Below are positions 37,730 to 56,378 of a stretch of 64,000 bases of DNA, piece by piece. The notes under the pieces were generated by a model. The model was not told where the DNA came from and did not search any database. It worked only from the letters and a program-made list of their open reading frames with translations. A program made the translations under genes and the position numbers. The stretch is from Flaccisagitta enflata (Eukaryota; Chaetognatha; Sagittoidea; Aphragmophora), in the NCBI GenBank assembly GCA_965153355.1, contig OZ231126.1, positions 14,694,001 to 14,758,000 on the forward strand, in the 5' to 3' direction. Positions within the stretch are counted from its first letter, which is position 1, and each line of letters starts with the position of its first letter.

Positions 37730-38320
37730 CCATCTTGGCCATAAATATAAGAACAGCTTTAAAGTGTCATATATCGCTTAATTTTGATCGCAGAAAGATG
37801 ATCTTTTTTTCAAAATTTGCATCTTCGAAAAATCTATCAAATGAGACCAAGCTGGTTCCTGTATCTTTTTTCGTTTTGAAATGAGAGCCAAATGAATAAA
37901 ATATTTGCTTTTTGCAATTGTGGTTGGGGAAATCTTTCTTAGTTTATGGGGAATAGTGTACTGGCACACTGCGCCAAATATACTGTAAGATCGACGACTT
38001 AAGATCGTCTAGGGTTAGCCCACATCAATTTGGATCTCAATCCAATTGAGAACTCAAAGACTCAAATGAAAAACATGCAGAAAAAGGGGAAAACAACATG
38101 CAAAGCAGGGCTGAAATGAATTGCATAAATGGTTTGAGACAACATCACTCCAGAGTACCTCCAGTCTTACTACGAGTCAATGCCAAAGTGAATGCAGGCG
38201 GTGGTGGATGCCCAACATGGTCATACTAAATATTAGATGCAGTCTGATATGTTTGCTGCTCACTTCTAGTCAATAAATCAATTAATGCACCTACTGTTCT
38301 TATATTTATGGCCAAGATGG
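37730..38320. mobile_element. MITE just downstream of the XKR gene, 591 bp, TA target site
   Basis: TIRs of 27 bp: CCATCTTGGCCATAAATATA.. at 37730 and the inverse ending ..GGCCAAGATGG at 38320, flanked by TA (37728-37729, 38321-38322). It contains AATAAA at 37895-37900, in the sense of the XKR gene. Confidence 0.8.
37895..37900 (+). promoter_or_regulatory. Candidate polyadenylation signal for the XKR gene
   Basis: First AATAAA downstream of the XKR stop codon, about 435 bp away and inside a MITE. No AATAAA was seen between 37462 and 37730. Confidence 0.35.
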
Positions 38321-38322
38321 TA

Positions 38323-38879
<557 letters not shown>

Positions 38880-38880
<1 letters not shown>

Positions 38881-40810
38881 GACAGAGACAGAGGAGCAGA
38901 GACAGAGAGAAGAGCAGAGACTGAGACAAAGACAGAGAGAAGAGCAGAGACTGAGACAGAGACAGAGAGAAGAGCAGAGACTGAGACAGAGACAGAGAGA
39001 AGAGCAGAGACTGAGACAGAGACAGAGAGGAGAGCAGAGACTGATACAGGGACAGAGAGAAGAGCGGAGACTGAGACAGAGACAGAGAGAAGAGCAGAGA
39101 CTGAGACAGAGACAGAGAGAAGAGCGGAGACTGAGACAGAGACAGAGAGAAATGCAGAGACTATGACAGAGACAGAGAGAAGAGCAGAGACTGAGACAGA
39201 GACAGAGAGAGGAGCGGAGACTGAGACAGAGAGAAGAGCAGAGACTGAGACAGAGACAGAGAGAAGAGCGGAGACTGAGACAGAGACAGAGAGAAGAGCA
39301 GAGACTGAGACAGAGACAGAGAGAAGAGCAGAGACTGATACAGGGACAGAGAGAAGAGCGGAGACTGAGACAGAGACAGAGAGAAGAGCAGAGACTGAGA
39401 CAGAGACAGAGAGAAGAGCAAAGACTGAGACAGAGACAAAGAGAAGAGCGGAGACTGAGACAGAGACAGAGAGAAGAGCAGAGACTGAGACAGAGACAGA
39501 GAGAAGAGCAGAGACTGAGACAGAGACAGAGAGACAGAGACAGAGACAGAGACAGAGACAGAGACAGAAGAGCAGAGACTGAGACAGAGACAGAGAGAAG
39601 AGCAGAGACTGAGACAGAGACAGAGAGAAGAGCAGAGACTGAGACAGAGACAGAGAGAAGAGCAGAGACTGAGACAGGGACAGAGAGAAGAGCGGAGACT
39701 GAGACAGAGACAGAGAGAAGAGCAGAGACTGAGACAGAGACAGAGAGAAGAGCGAAGACTGAGACAGAGACAGAGAGAAAAGCAGAGACTATGACAGAGA
39801 CAGAGAGAAGAGCAGAGACTGAGACAGAGACAGAGAGAGGAGCGGAGACTGAGACAGAGAGAAGAGCAGAGACTGAGACAGAGATAGAGAGAAGAGTGGA
39901 GACTGAGACAGAGACAGAGAGAAGAGCAGAGACTGAGACAGAGACAGAGAGAAGAGCAGAGACTGAGACAGGGACAGAGAGAAGAGCGGAGACTGAGACA
40001 GAGACAGAGAGAAGAGCAGAGACTGAGACAGAGACAGAGAGAAGAGCAGAGACTGAGACAGAGACAGAGAGAAGAGCAGAGACTGAGACAGAAACAGAGA
40101 GAAGAGCGGAGACTGAGACAGAGACAGAGAGAAGAGCGGAGACTGAGACAGAGACAGAGAGAAAGCAGAGACTGAGACAGAGACAGAGAGCAGAACAGAG
40201 ACTGAGACAGAGACAGAGACAAGAGCGGAGACTGAGACTGAGACAGAGAGAAGAGCGGAGACTGAGACTGAGACAGAGACAGAGAGAAGAGCAGAGACTA
40301 AGAGGCAGACAGAGAGAAGAGCAGAGACTGAGACAGAAACAGAGAGAAGAGCAGAGACTGAGACAGAAACAGAGAGAAGAGCAGAGACTGAGACAGAGAC
40401 AGAGAGAAGAGCAGAGACTGAGACAGAGACAGAGAGCAGAACAGAGACTGAGACAGAGACAGAGACAAGAGCGGAGACTGAGACTGAGACAGAGAGAAGA
40501 GCGGAGACTGAGACTGAGACAGAGACAGAGAGAAGAGCAGAGACTAAGAGACAGACAGAGAGAAGAGCAGAGACTGAGACAGAAACAGAGAGAAGAGCAG
40601 AGACTGAGACAGAAACAGAGAAGAGCGGAGACTGAGACAGAGACAGAGAGAAGAGCAGAGACTGAGACAGAGACAGAGAGCAGAACAGAGACTGAGACAG
40701 AGACAGAGACAAGAGCGGAGACTGAGACTGAGACAGAGAGAAGAGCGGAGACTGAGACTGAGACAGCGACAGAGAGAAGAGCAAAGACTAGGAGGCAGAC
40801 AGAGAGAACG
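38880..40810. repeat. 30-bp minisatellite, about 1.9 kb, with higher-order structure
   Basis: The basic unit is 30 bp, starting AGAGCAGAGACTGAGACAGA and ending GACAGAGAGA. Marker variants recur at long intervals: CTATGACAGA at 39161 and 39789 (628 bp apart), and GCAGAGACTAAGAGGCAGAC-like variants near 40296, 40543 and 40784 (about 240 bp apart). Because the unit length divides by three and stops are rare, long ORFs (up to 723 aa) run through it; these are artefacts. Confidence 0.95.
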
Positions 40811-40821
40811 TGCAGCAAACG

Positions 40822-40826
40822 GTTGT
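40822..40826. other. Target-site duplication of the LTR retrotransposon (left)
   Basis: GTTGT, repeated at 53244-53248 directly outside the other LTR. Confidence 0.85.
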
Positions 40827-41030
40827 CTACGAGAGCGAGGCCCTACTGATAAATGAAAAGGCACGGGGTTTTCTGGGTATCATGAATATATTGCTCAGAG
40901 AAGGCCCGGGGGCAGACCGAGAGAGAAGACGTCAGATCGAGCTGCTTTTATACTGGCGAGAGAGGAAGAAGGAGGAGGAAGATGAGGAGAAGGAAGGAGA
41001 AGAGAGAGAGAAGCATCGTCTTCGCGGTTG
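40827..41030 (-). repeat. 3' LTR of the retrotransposon
   Basis: 204 bp, identical to 53040-53243 except position 40832 (A here, T in the partner). A TATAAAA box in the element's sense lies at 40952-40946 (sense CAGTATAAAAGCAG). The ends are not the canonical TG...CA: in the element's sense it starts CAACCGCG and ends CGTAG. Confidence 0.92.
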
Positions 41031-41045
41031 CGCCCCCATTTTTCT
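41031..41045 (-). promoter_or_regulatory. Polypurine tract of the retrotransposon
   Basis: In sense AGAAAAATGGGGGCG, directly abutting the 3' LTR, where plus-strand priming is expected. A second identical 15-mer lies at 43231-43245. Confidence 0.75.
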
Positions 41046-41347
41046 TGAAAAATTTTCCGGAAATGCAGGATTTACGTAAATTTTTCACAACAAAAACAGG
41101 ATTGTAACGAGAGGATAGAGAGGAGAGAGAGGAAAAGAGAGGCAAGTATCTAAGAGCTAAGGATCTGGCACCTTTTCTCAAGATAGTACAATTACAATTA
41201 ATTGCAAATGATAGAAAGCAATTAAAAACGATAATTGAAAGGCACAATTACAAAAGTCAACTTAATGACAGCAGAAAAGTGCAATTACAAATAATCGCAA
41301 ATTACAAAAATGATAGCAGTGATGCAAGATAGTCAATGAACATGATC

Positions 41348-41349
<2 letters not shown>

Positions 41350-41438
<89 letters not shown>
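41350..41438. repeat. (GA)n microsatellite
   Basis: About 89 bp, followed by GACAGAGG units. The block GACAGACAGCGACAGAGATAAGC..GACAGGGAGAGAG after it recurs at 41650, so a unit of about 190 bp (GA tract plus spacer) is duplicated. Confidence 0.96.
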
Positions 41439-41446
<8 letters not shown>

Positions 41447-41538
41447 GGGACAGAGGGACAGAGAGACAGAGAGACAGACAGCGACAGAGATAAGCAAAGA
41501 CAGGGAGAGAGAGAAAGAAAGAAAGACAGGGACAGAGA

Positions 41539-41544
<6 letters not shown>

Positions 41545-41619
<75 letters not shown>
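41545..41619. repeat. (GA)n microsatellite
   Basis: About 75 bp, the second member of a duplicated GA-plus-spacer unit. Confidence 0.96.
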
Positions 41620-41625
<6 letters not shown>

Positions 41626-41714
41626 GGACAGAGGGACAGAGACAGAGAGACAGACAGCAACAGAGATAAGCAAAGACAGGGAGAGAGAGAAAGAAAGAAA
41701 GACAGGGACAGAGA

Positions 41715-41914
<200 letters not shown>

Positions 41915-42219
41915 ATTAAGCTAAAAATGCAAAAAAAGGGAAAAAATATTGTAAGCACGGGGAGATTCATATGATTATAGTTCGGAGAGTAAAGTTTGAT
42001 GCAATTTTGTGGACGCAAACATTCAAAGATGATTTAAACAAAAAAAAATTCATAAAAAAGTTAGAAAACGACGACAATGACTACGACGATGACGACGACG
42101 ACGACGACGACGACGACGATGAAAACAAAGGAAGAAAAAAAAAGGCGACAAAAAATGATGATGAAAACGACGTAAGCGACGAAATACACACCGTAACACA
42201 AGATAAAAGGAACGAAAAT

Positions 42220-42221
<2 letters not shown>

Positions 42222-42312
<91 letters not shown>
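42222..42312. repeat. (GA)n microsatellite
   Basis: About 90 bp of pure GA. Confidence 0.97.
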
Positions 42313-42317
<5 letters not shown>

Positions 42318-43230
42318 TAACACATCAAACCTAAAAATGAAAGCCACGGGAAAAATGGACACAATTTAGCTTCTTATTTTTGTTGATGGATTCCTGGAGC
42401 TGCGGCGACGTTGTTATATTCCGAGACATTTGCAAATGTTGGCAATGACGGATTGAAGAGGGAGAGGAATTCCATTGCTGAAACAGTCTACTAAGCAATG
42501 GGCTTCAAAGTTGACGATAACTAGACGGTTTTGAAGGAGGAGAGGGGGGGGGGGAAATTGCATTTTCAAGGAAATAGGGAAAATTGTTAAGATCTATAGC
42601 CAGGATGATTGCGGCATATAGAAAACGATGGCATAGCGTATGATGGCAATGAGAGGATGTCACGAGTAACCGATGGCATTGATGAGAGGGCATTGATTGT
42701 GGCACAGGAAGATCGATGGTACAGAGAATAGGATGGTAATGAGAGGATACCACACTGATGAGAAGGTGCTGATAATATGACAAAAGTATGGATGCACAGG
42801 GAAGATGATGGTACAGAGAAGATGGTGACAATGTGAGGAAGCTATTGATATGATTGCATGGAGGTTTGTGGCACAGAGATGATGGTCAGTTGAAGATGTC
42901 AGAAATTGAAGCAGATGAAATGGGATTATTAAGTGAAGTTAGCATGACATTTCAAAAACGAGAAACTTGGACGTGAAAAGATACGTGGACTTGGAAGAAA
43001 ACATGATTTCTTTGGCAAAAATGAGCAAATTAATAAAAAAAGATCCCCTGTCATTCATTCATAGATCAATCATTCACATACCACTGGTGGCCACCAGTTT
43101 CAAAACGCGTTAAAGGGAATCATAGAACACCAATTGAGCACAAGAAAACGAAATAAATCATGCATCTCCAGACTCATGAATCACTCAAGCATCCATGTTT
43201 CTCTAAAATGAATTACCAGCCAAAACTCCA

Positions 43231-43245
43231 CGCCCCCATTTTTCT
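43231..43245 (-). promoter_or_regulatory. Second polypurine-tract copy, just after pol
   Basis: Sense AGAAAAATGGGGGCG, 38 bp past the pol stop. It is identical to the 15-mer next to the 3' LTR. Confidence 0.65.
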
Positions 43246-43282
43246 ATGCAAATGAATGGCAGAAATTGCAATTAATGAAAAC

Positions 43283-50158
<6,876 letters not shown>

Positions 50159-50161
50159 TCA
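50159..50161 (-). other. In-frame TGA between gag and pol (candidate readthrough site)
   Basis: Sense codons CAG CAA CAA TGA GAT TGC CAC. The ORF is open in the same frame on both sides (gag from 51904, pol to 43283), so no frameshift is needed. Retroviruses such as the gammaretroviruses use stop-codon suppression at this junction. A point mutation from CGA or TGG is the alternative. Confidence 0.75.
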
Positions 50162-51904
50162 TTGTTGCTGCTGTGGTTGCTGCATACTTGCAACCATGTT
50201 CTCCGATTGAGAATTTGCATCAAATCCATGCACTCTCGTGTGCTCCGCATCAGTGTGATTTTCTTTCTGGCAGTATGAACAAAACTTTCTGTAAGGGCAG
50301 GTATTTGATTTGTGTTGACCAAGTACACGGCAACGGAGACAGATTAAAACATGTTTGAGGGCCCTGTCATACTCAAAGCCAGTCGGGGCCCGAGGCAGTG
50401 ATGGATCTGGGGAGGGGCGATCCTGGGAGAAAGAATTGACTGGGCCTTGATCAACGGCTTGACCGTGAATGCTGGGATACTGTTGCTGATGCTGTGAGTG
50501 TAGAACAGGGCCCTGCTGCATGACGTTAGGTAAGTTTAGTTGCTGCTGATCGTTCAATTTTGTCATATCCTCAATGACACAAACTACCACATCATCCAGG
50601 TCACCACAATGGCGGATGTTGTCTCTGATGTGTTGGGGGAGAGAGGCAGCAACGCAGAACTGCTGTTTGATAACTCTGAGTTTGGCCTTTGTATCAGATG
50701 GATCGCCAATTTGGTAGTCAGAAAATGAATTTTCAATTCGTGTCATGAGGGAATGAAAATCCTCATTTTGGCCTTGCCTAATGTTCTGAAACTTCTCACT
50801 GTTTGTGAGGACGGTAGAGGCCTTGTCACAAGCAATGACAGCATCAAAAACACCAGTGAGTGTGATAGGCTTCATCTTTCTCGAGTGTGCTGCATAGCTG
50901 GAAGCAAGCTCCTCACCCATGAGATGGTTGTTGAGATTCACTGCGATCTCAAAATCGTCTATGCCCAGAGTTTGTAGGGTTTTCACGTGAGACTTCAAAG
51001 CAGTGACATAGTCATCAAATGAAAAAAAGACTGAACATTTTGGGTATTTGTTTGAGGCAAGAATTCTGCTCATATCTTTCTTAGTGAGCTGGGGTCGTTC
51101 AGGAGGTGATGCATCACCAGATTGAGATTCTCCGTCACCAAAAAGCAGAAGGTGATGGCTGCTAGATGATGAAGACTTGAGGTGAAGGGGGGGTGAAAGA
51201 GGGTGGGAAGTCGAAGCGACTTTGGGCCTTTTTGCAACTCTTTGCCCAACTTGCAGCTCATGCTCAAGTTTTTTCTTCTCAGCACTAACCACAGCAACTT
51301 CTTTCTCCAAAGTTTTGATACGATTTTTGAGCTCAGAATTAACTTGAACTCTCATGGAAAGAAGGTCTTCCACTTCTTTGAAATCCGCTGAGAGCTTATC
51401 AGCAAACTTCTCAGATGCCAAGAGCTGATTTGCTAGTTGCTCATTAGCCAACCGCTCATCTTCTTTTTGAGAAGCAAGTCTTTCTTGAAGAATACAGAGT
51501 TGCTTATCCTTTTCCTTCAAATCAGCGATGAAAACTTTCTTTTCAGTTTCCCATGCCAGCCTTTCTTGCTCAAATTGTACTTTGGACGATTCATATTCAC
51601 ACGTAAGCTGTGCCATTTGAGCCTCAACATCTTTCAAACCAGAAATGATATCATCACTATCCTCCGACAAAAATGAGCAACGCGAATTTGAAATGGAGGG
51701 ATTTTCAACTTCACATCCCAAGGCCTCATCTATGGCAGCAATAAGGTCATCATCACTCATCCTTAGAGCAGAGGAGAGTTCGAGTGGGTTTTTTTGTGAC
51801 TTTGGGGTTTGAAGATCAGAGGGGGGTGTATGGTGGGAGTTTGTAATTTTAGTTGAGGAAAATTTGGGGAGACATTCCTCATCTCTGGCCTTTAACAAGT
51901 CCAT
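50159..51904 (-). CDS. gag: Gag polyprotein
   Basis: 581 aa from ATG 51904. Residues about 90-230 are a long coiled coil rich in Glu, Lys and Leu. Residues about 280-450 form a helical region with SRILASNKYPKCSVFFSFDD and FHSLMTRIENSFSDYQ, a plausible capsid domain. Residues about 525-560 hold Cys/His motifs (CLRCRVLGQH, NTCPYRKFCSYCQKENH) suited to RNA binding. It ends in a Gln-rich tail (QQPQQQQ) just before the TGA. It follows a leader of about 1.1 kb from the PBS. Confidence 0.85.
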   Translation of the reverse strand: MDLLKARDEECLPKFSSTKITNSHHTPPSDLQTPKSQKNPLELSSALRMSDDDLIAAIDEALGCEVENPSISNSRCSFLSEDSDDIISGLKDVEAQMAQLTCEYESSKVQFEQERLAWETEKKVFIADLKEKDKQLCILQERLASQKEDERLANEQLANQLLASEKFADKLSADFKEVEDLLSMRVQVNSELKNRIKTLEKEVAVVSAEKKKLEHELQVGQRVAKRPKVASTSHPLSPPLHLKSSSSSSHHLLLFGDGESQSGDASPPERPQLTKKDMSRILASNKYPKCSVFFSFDDYVTALKSHVKTLQTLGIDDFEIAVNLNNHLMGEELASSYAAHSRKMKPITLTGVFDAVIACDKASTVLTNSEKFQNIRQGQNEDFHSLMTRIENSFSDYQIGDPSDTKAKLRVIKQQFCVAASLPQHIRDNIRHCGDLDDVVVCVIEDMTKLNDQQQLNLPNVMQQGPVLHSQHQQQYPSIHGQAVDQGPVNSFSQDRPSPDPSLPRAPTGFEYDRALKHVLICLRCRVLGQHKSNTCPYRKFCSYCQKENHTDAEHTRVHGFDANSQSENMVASMQQPQQQQ

Positions 51905-51947
51905 CTTGTATCAATTTGGCAAAAATTGTTTAGTGGTGACAGAAAAA

Positions 51948-52070
51948 CAAAGCCATATAAGCCAGTAGGTGCGCTGGTTTTATTGTCAATGTGACAGACT
52001 GACTGACCGACCGACCGACCAACCGACGGACATGACCGGTCATAGAAGTGCGTAGGCGCACCTAAAAAAA
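51948..52070 (+). mobile_element. Hairpin-ended short element, class III, in the retrotransposon leader
   Basis: CAAAGCCATATAAGCC, 5' motif AGGTGCGCTGG, GACCGACC microsatellite, then hairpin GTGCGTAGGCGCAC (52048-52061) and CTAAAAAAA. The 5' AGGTGCGC is the reverse complement of GCGCACCT at the 3' end. It is inserted 45 bp upstream of gag, in antisense. Confidence 0.8.
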
Positions 52071-52356
52071 ACCATCGACCGATCTCGCGTAGCTCAGAGT
52101 CAGGTCAAGATTTTTCGAGTGGGGGAAAAAAAATGCGCATTTCGCGTTATGAAGAGGAAGGGAGGAGGAGGAGAAGATTCTTGGAAGTCAACTCCAAACT
52201 GTTTATATTTTCACATCACAAAAATGCGAGGGACTGGGTTTAAACCCGAGGTCAAGATACGCATATGAGGAAAGCGGAGAATTAGGGGGGAAAAATGCGG
52301 AGTGGGTGGAGGACAGACAGAGAGATAGAAAGGGAGAATGGGAGAAAGGGAGGAAG

Positions 52357-52513
<157 letters not shown>

Positions 52514-52593
52514 CGAGACAGACAGACAGAGAGAGACCGAGACAGAGCGAGAGACAGAGACAGAGAGAGACAGAGAGAGACAGAGAGATAGAA

Positions 52594-52597
<4 letters not shown>

Positions 52598-52673
<76 letters not shown>
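52598..52673. repeat. (GA)n microsatellite in the 5' leader
   Basis: About 75 bp of GA, separated from the previous tract by GACAGACAG-rich sequence. Confidence 0.97.
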
Positions 52674-52680
<7 letters not shown>

Positions 52681-53018
52681 GATAGAGAGAGACAGACGTT
52701 TTTAGGGGGGTTGTTATGACAATGATGATCAACGAGGGGGTTGTAGTGTGATAGTAGATTGACCAGTGTCGGGGGATATCATACAGAGCAGGAGGGGGAG
52801 TGGGACTATTTAGTATCATAGTCGATGTACCAGTGGCGGGGGGGGGGGGGTGACCACAGGCATTAATGTATCATCTGTTTTTTATTGATATACAAAATGT
52901 TTTGGGGGTAGTAATGAAAAATATTTGGGGGGGGGGTAGTGATAGTCGATTGACTAGTTGTGGGGGAGGGGGTTGTGCCTGAGAATAGAGAGGAGTGGGG
53001 TTCGAGTTTAAAGCTCAA

Positions 53019-53039
53019 GCTCCCCACAGCAAGGCGCCA
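53019..53039 (-). promoter_or_regulatory. Primer-binding site of the retrotransposon
   Basis: In sense TGGCGCCTTGCTGTGGGGAG, starting at the first base after the 5' LTR. TGGCGCC with a downstream GTGGGG recalls PBSs for lysine tRNA, but the match is not continuous, so the tRNA is not assigned. Next to it, GTGGGG/CCCCAC (52994-53024) can form a hairpin. Confidence 0.75.
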
Positions 53040-53243
53040 CTACGTGAGCGAGGCCCTACTGATAAATGAAAAGGCACGGGGTTTTCTGGGTATCATGAAT
53101 ATATTGCTCAGAGAAGGCCCGGGGGCAGACCGAGAGAGAAGACGTCAGATCGAGCTGCTTTTATACTGGCGAGAGAGGAAGAAGGAGGAGGAAGATGAGG
53201 AGAAGGAAGGAGAAGAGAGAGAGAAGCATCGTCTTCGCGGTTG
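53040..53243 (-). repeat. 5' LTR of the retrotransposon
   Basis: 204 bp, partner of 40827-41030. The TATAAAA box in sense at 53165-53159 is the likely core promoter. Confidence 0.92.
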
Positions 53244-53248
53244 GTTGT
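53244..53248. other. Target-site duplication of the LTR retrotransposon (right)
   Basis: GTTGT, matching 40822-40826. Confidence 0.85.
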
Positions 53249-53558
53249 AATGATTATAAGAAATGATAAACAGAATTAGTTACATTTAACAAACAGCCGT
53301 TAAATAAAAGGCGTTTGATCGTGGGTCATTAAGAGCCGATCTGGTGGAGGACCCTAAGGCGGGACTTAGGATGATAATCTGATGGAACTGGACGACCCAA
53401 AGATGACCCAAGATGACCCCGGAGGATCTTTTGTCCCTGATGTCCTTCGATGTCCTACACAAAACGAATAGAAATGTTTTCTCCGTCTCTATTCATCCGG
53501 CTTTGTTTTGTTTTGTTTTGTCTTGTTTTCATTTCATGGCTCAATTTCTTCTTCTTTT
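53249..53558. other. Unassigned non-coding DNA
   Basis: Contains three nearby GATGACCC/GATGTCC motifs (53405-53455) and a TTTTG repeat at about 53504. No gene recognised. Confidence 0.5.
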
Positions 53559-53793
53559 TTTTAGTCGCGTGCACGCGACTCTACAGCCCACTCTGTCCGT
53601 CTGTCGGTCGGTCTGTCCGTCCGTCGGTTACACTTTGCTTTTTTTGTCGTTTTATGCCATTTTAAGTCATTTAAAGTTAATTTTAGTCAATTTATATTTA
53701 GTCTCTCAGTCTTTTGGTCTTTTTGTCTTTTAGATTTAGTCTTTTGGTCTAACGGTCTTAACAACCGCACGCGACTGTAAGGTGTAGGCCTTG
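53559..53793 (-). mobile_element. Hairpin-ended short element, class I, minisatellite form
   Basis: In reverse: CAAGGCCTACACCTTACAGT, CGCGTGCGG, a stretch of GACTAAAA/AATGACTT units, AAAGCAAAGTGTAACC, GACGGAC microsatellite and hairpin GTCGCGTGCACGCGAC (53564-53579). Confidence 0.8.
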
Positions 53794-54610
53794 TTTCTTT
53801 TCTCTTTTGTTTTGTTTTGTTTTGTTTTTTTGTTTTTTTGTTTTTTTTTTCCTTGCTTCGGCCCATAATTGCTGGTGTTTGAACCCTTGATTTATGTTAT
53901 CTATTCATCATTTTATGATCTTGAATTATCGGTTGATAAACTATTGCGCAAAACAAACGGAAGTGGTGGGAAGACTAAAACTTTATCGGCTCACAAGTAT
54001 CGTGGGGTTTTTTTTCTTTAGTTTTTTTTTAGTTTTTTTAGTTTTTTTTTTCAGGCCTGTATATTCTTGAGTTTTCCCCCCCCCCCCGGTGGGGGGGGAA
54101 AAAATCAAAGGGTCTGGAGATGGGGAAGGAAATTAAAGGGGGAAAAAAGAGAAAAAAAGGAAATTTGGGGAAAATATAACTTTTTACAGTACCAAATCAT
54201 AAAACTCAATTAGTAAAACACTATTTAAGCCTTAACTACATAGTTTTATTGCTATATGGGGAAGAAAAACATGGATATAAAAACGCGACGCGACGCGTCG
54301 CGGGGAAGAAAATCAAAGGCAGGGGGGGGGGAAAAAAATCAAAAGCGACTCAAGAATATACACCCCTGTTTTTTTTTTATCCAAGGTGGCGACTGAACTC
54401 TACAGTTAGTTGTCCATTTGAACGCCCATCCGTCTACTCTAGCCTCTATTTGAATGCCATAACGGTCTTAACCCAAAGAGCCACCACCACCCATGCATGT
54501 ATCCAGCATTGTACCTAATGCCCACCTTAAAACCAACCTAATGAACCGCATCAAAAAGAACAGAATAAAAGAGTCTATCCCATGGGTATCAACACCCAAC
54601 AAAGATACAG
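53794..54610. other. Unassigned non-coding DNA
   Basis: Contains TTTTG and TTTTTTG runs (53805-53850) and an imperfect inverted pair of CCCCCCCC/GGGGGGGG at 54077-54099. The block GGGGGGGGGAAAAAAATCAAA occurs at 54093 and 54321, and both are near TATATTCTTGAG / CTCAAGAATATA (54059, 54349), suggesting a fold-back of about 300 bp. Confidence 0.5.
54052..54367. mobile_element. Possible small fold-back element
   Basis: Inverted ends CAGGCCTGTATATTCTTGAG (54052) and CTCAAGAATATACACCCCTG (54348-54367). The interior has runs of C and G, AATCAAAG repeats and the palindrome CGCGACGCGACGCGTCGCG (about 54283). No ORF. Confidence 0.6.
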
Positions 54611-54614
54611 ATGC

Positions 54615-54762
<148 letters not shown>

Positions 54763-54889
54763 GACCAAATGAAAACACGCCCAAGAGGGCAACAGTCGCG
54801 TGCGTCTGGAAATGACAAACAAAAGGCCGTGCGATATGTATTGATACAATGTCGATACCATAACAAGATAATATCGATACGATACAATA

Positions 54890-55165
54890 CTCAAAATACC
54901 CAAAAATACCCAAAAATACCCAAAAATACCCAAAATTACCAAAAAACACCCAAAAATATCTGAAAGTACCTTAAAATACCCTAAGTACCCAGAACAACTT
55001 AAGTACCCTAAAGTACCCTGAAGTACCCTGAAGTCCCTAGAGTACCTTAAATTACCTTAAAAAGCCTTAAAAAGTCATAATTTCAAAAATGTGACGGACC
55101 GACGGACGGACGGACCGACCTACCGACATGGCAAGGTGTAGAGTCGCGTGCACGCGACTAAAAAT
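54890..55165 (+). mobile_element. Hairpin-ended short element, class I, minisatellite form
   Basis: A 10-bp minisatellite AAAATACCCA (54893-54960) grades into AAGTACCCT units, then AAAATGTGACGGACCGACGG, AAGGTGTAGA and hairpin GTCGCGTGCACGCGAC (55143-55158) plus TAAAAA. The 5' block is not clear. Confidence 0.75.
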
Positions 55166-55386
55166 CGTTGAACAGCGGCTTTTGATTAAGGCCAAAATGA
55201 GAACTTACGATGAAAAAGTTTCTTGGGCGTCCCTGATCTTTTCTCCCCATTTTTTTTTTCCCGCGGTGTCACGACATTTTGTGTTGGCGTTTTTTTTAAT
55301 CGTCCCTGACGCAAAAAGATTCCAAATCGTCCCTCAGTCCACACTTTCAATGAAAAAGAAAGGATTTATTTCTATGACCGTTCTTA

Positions 55387-55452
55387 GATTTGATAATGAT
55401 AATGATAGTGATAATGATAATGATAATGATAATGATAATGATAATGATAATG
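55387..55452. repeat. (GATAAT)n microsatellite
   Basis: About ten units of GATAAT/AATGAT. Confidence 0.93.
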
Positions 55453-55590
55453 TGTTATCAGACTGATTTTTTGGTGCGTTCTTTTATTTTTTGTTCTCTC
55501 TCCTACATCTCTCCACCGGACCCATGTCGAAAATATATGGGAAAAGGTCGTTTCAACTCCACACTATTTAACTTTAAGAGTGAAAAAAAA

Positions 55591-55661
55591 ATGACCGACG
55601 GACCAACCAAACGGATGACGTAGTGACTTGCAGAGTTGCGCAGCACGCGATAAATAAAAAC
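55591..55661 (+). mobile_element. Fragment of hairpin-ended short element
   Basis: GACCGACGGACCAACC, then GCAGAGTTGCGCAGCACGCGATAAA, a decayed hairpin end. The 5' part is missing. Confidence 0.6.
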
Positions 55662-55799
55662 TGATTCCGATGGAATGGCCATGAGGAAGGGAAAAAACTG
55701 AACCCGGAAAAAAGCCCGGAAACACAAAATCCGAATTGACAAAAATAAATATTCGTAGAGAAGAATTTCTAGTAGAAACTAAAATACAATATATCAAGG

Positions 55800-56209
55800 T
55801 CGTGGATATTTAGGGACGTACCATAGGTTAGTCTGACCCATCTTAGAAAAGGGATGGTGGAGGAGGAGAATTTGTCATCACCTTAGACTCGCTTGCTGAC
55901 AAATGGGCAACAAGTTCGCTCGCTCAGTCACTTTGTTCCCATCATAAATTCCTTCTTATTCTGCTACGTTCGCATGAAACTGCACTCATGGAACGAGAAG
56001 GAGTGAGATCTAATCAATCTTAAAATAGATACGGCAAGAATGGAATCGCTATTTATTGTGGATGCCGATAGGAATGGGGTGGCCTTTGATCCACGCGACA
56101 GGCGAAAAAAAATGTGCTTGAACTCAACCTATAAATACAACATGACTTTTAACCAGATAAGAATAGGACCGACCATCGATCTAGTCAGTTTCGTGGTACA
56201 TAATCATAA
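55800..56209. other. Unassigned non-coding DNA
   Basis: Includes a weak match to repeat Q (55880-55960). A 74-aa ORF at 56040 runs into the next short element and is unsupported. Confidence 0.45.
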
Positions 56210-56323
56210 CAAGCCCAGGCGGGCAACTCGATGCGTCATCTGCGTGATATTAGAAGAGGCGTAAAGGACGGACGGACGGACGGACAGACCCTCTTATAGA
56301 GATGCGATGACGCATCTAAAAAC
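56210..56323 (+). mobile_element. Hairpin-ended short element, class IV, complete
   Basis: CAAGCCCAGGCGGGC (small hairpin), 5' motif GATGCGTCATC, GGACGGAC microsatellite, CTCTTATAGAG and 3' hairpin AGATGCGATGACGCATCT (56300-56317) plus AAAAA. The 5' GATGCGTCATC is the exact reverse complement of GATGACGCATC in the hairpin. Confidence 0.82.
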
Positions 56324-56378
56324 GAAAAAGAAACGTAATCATCCCCGACTGCGTAAAAATTGCGGGATAATCGATTAG

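Noticed and set aside
42505-42831. Possible env or accessory ORF downstream of pol (108 aa)
   Set aside because: No signal peptide, membrane segment or cysteine pattern; it derives from degenerate GATGGTA repeats.
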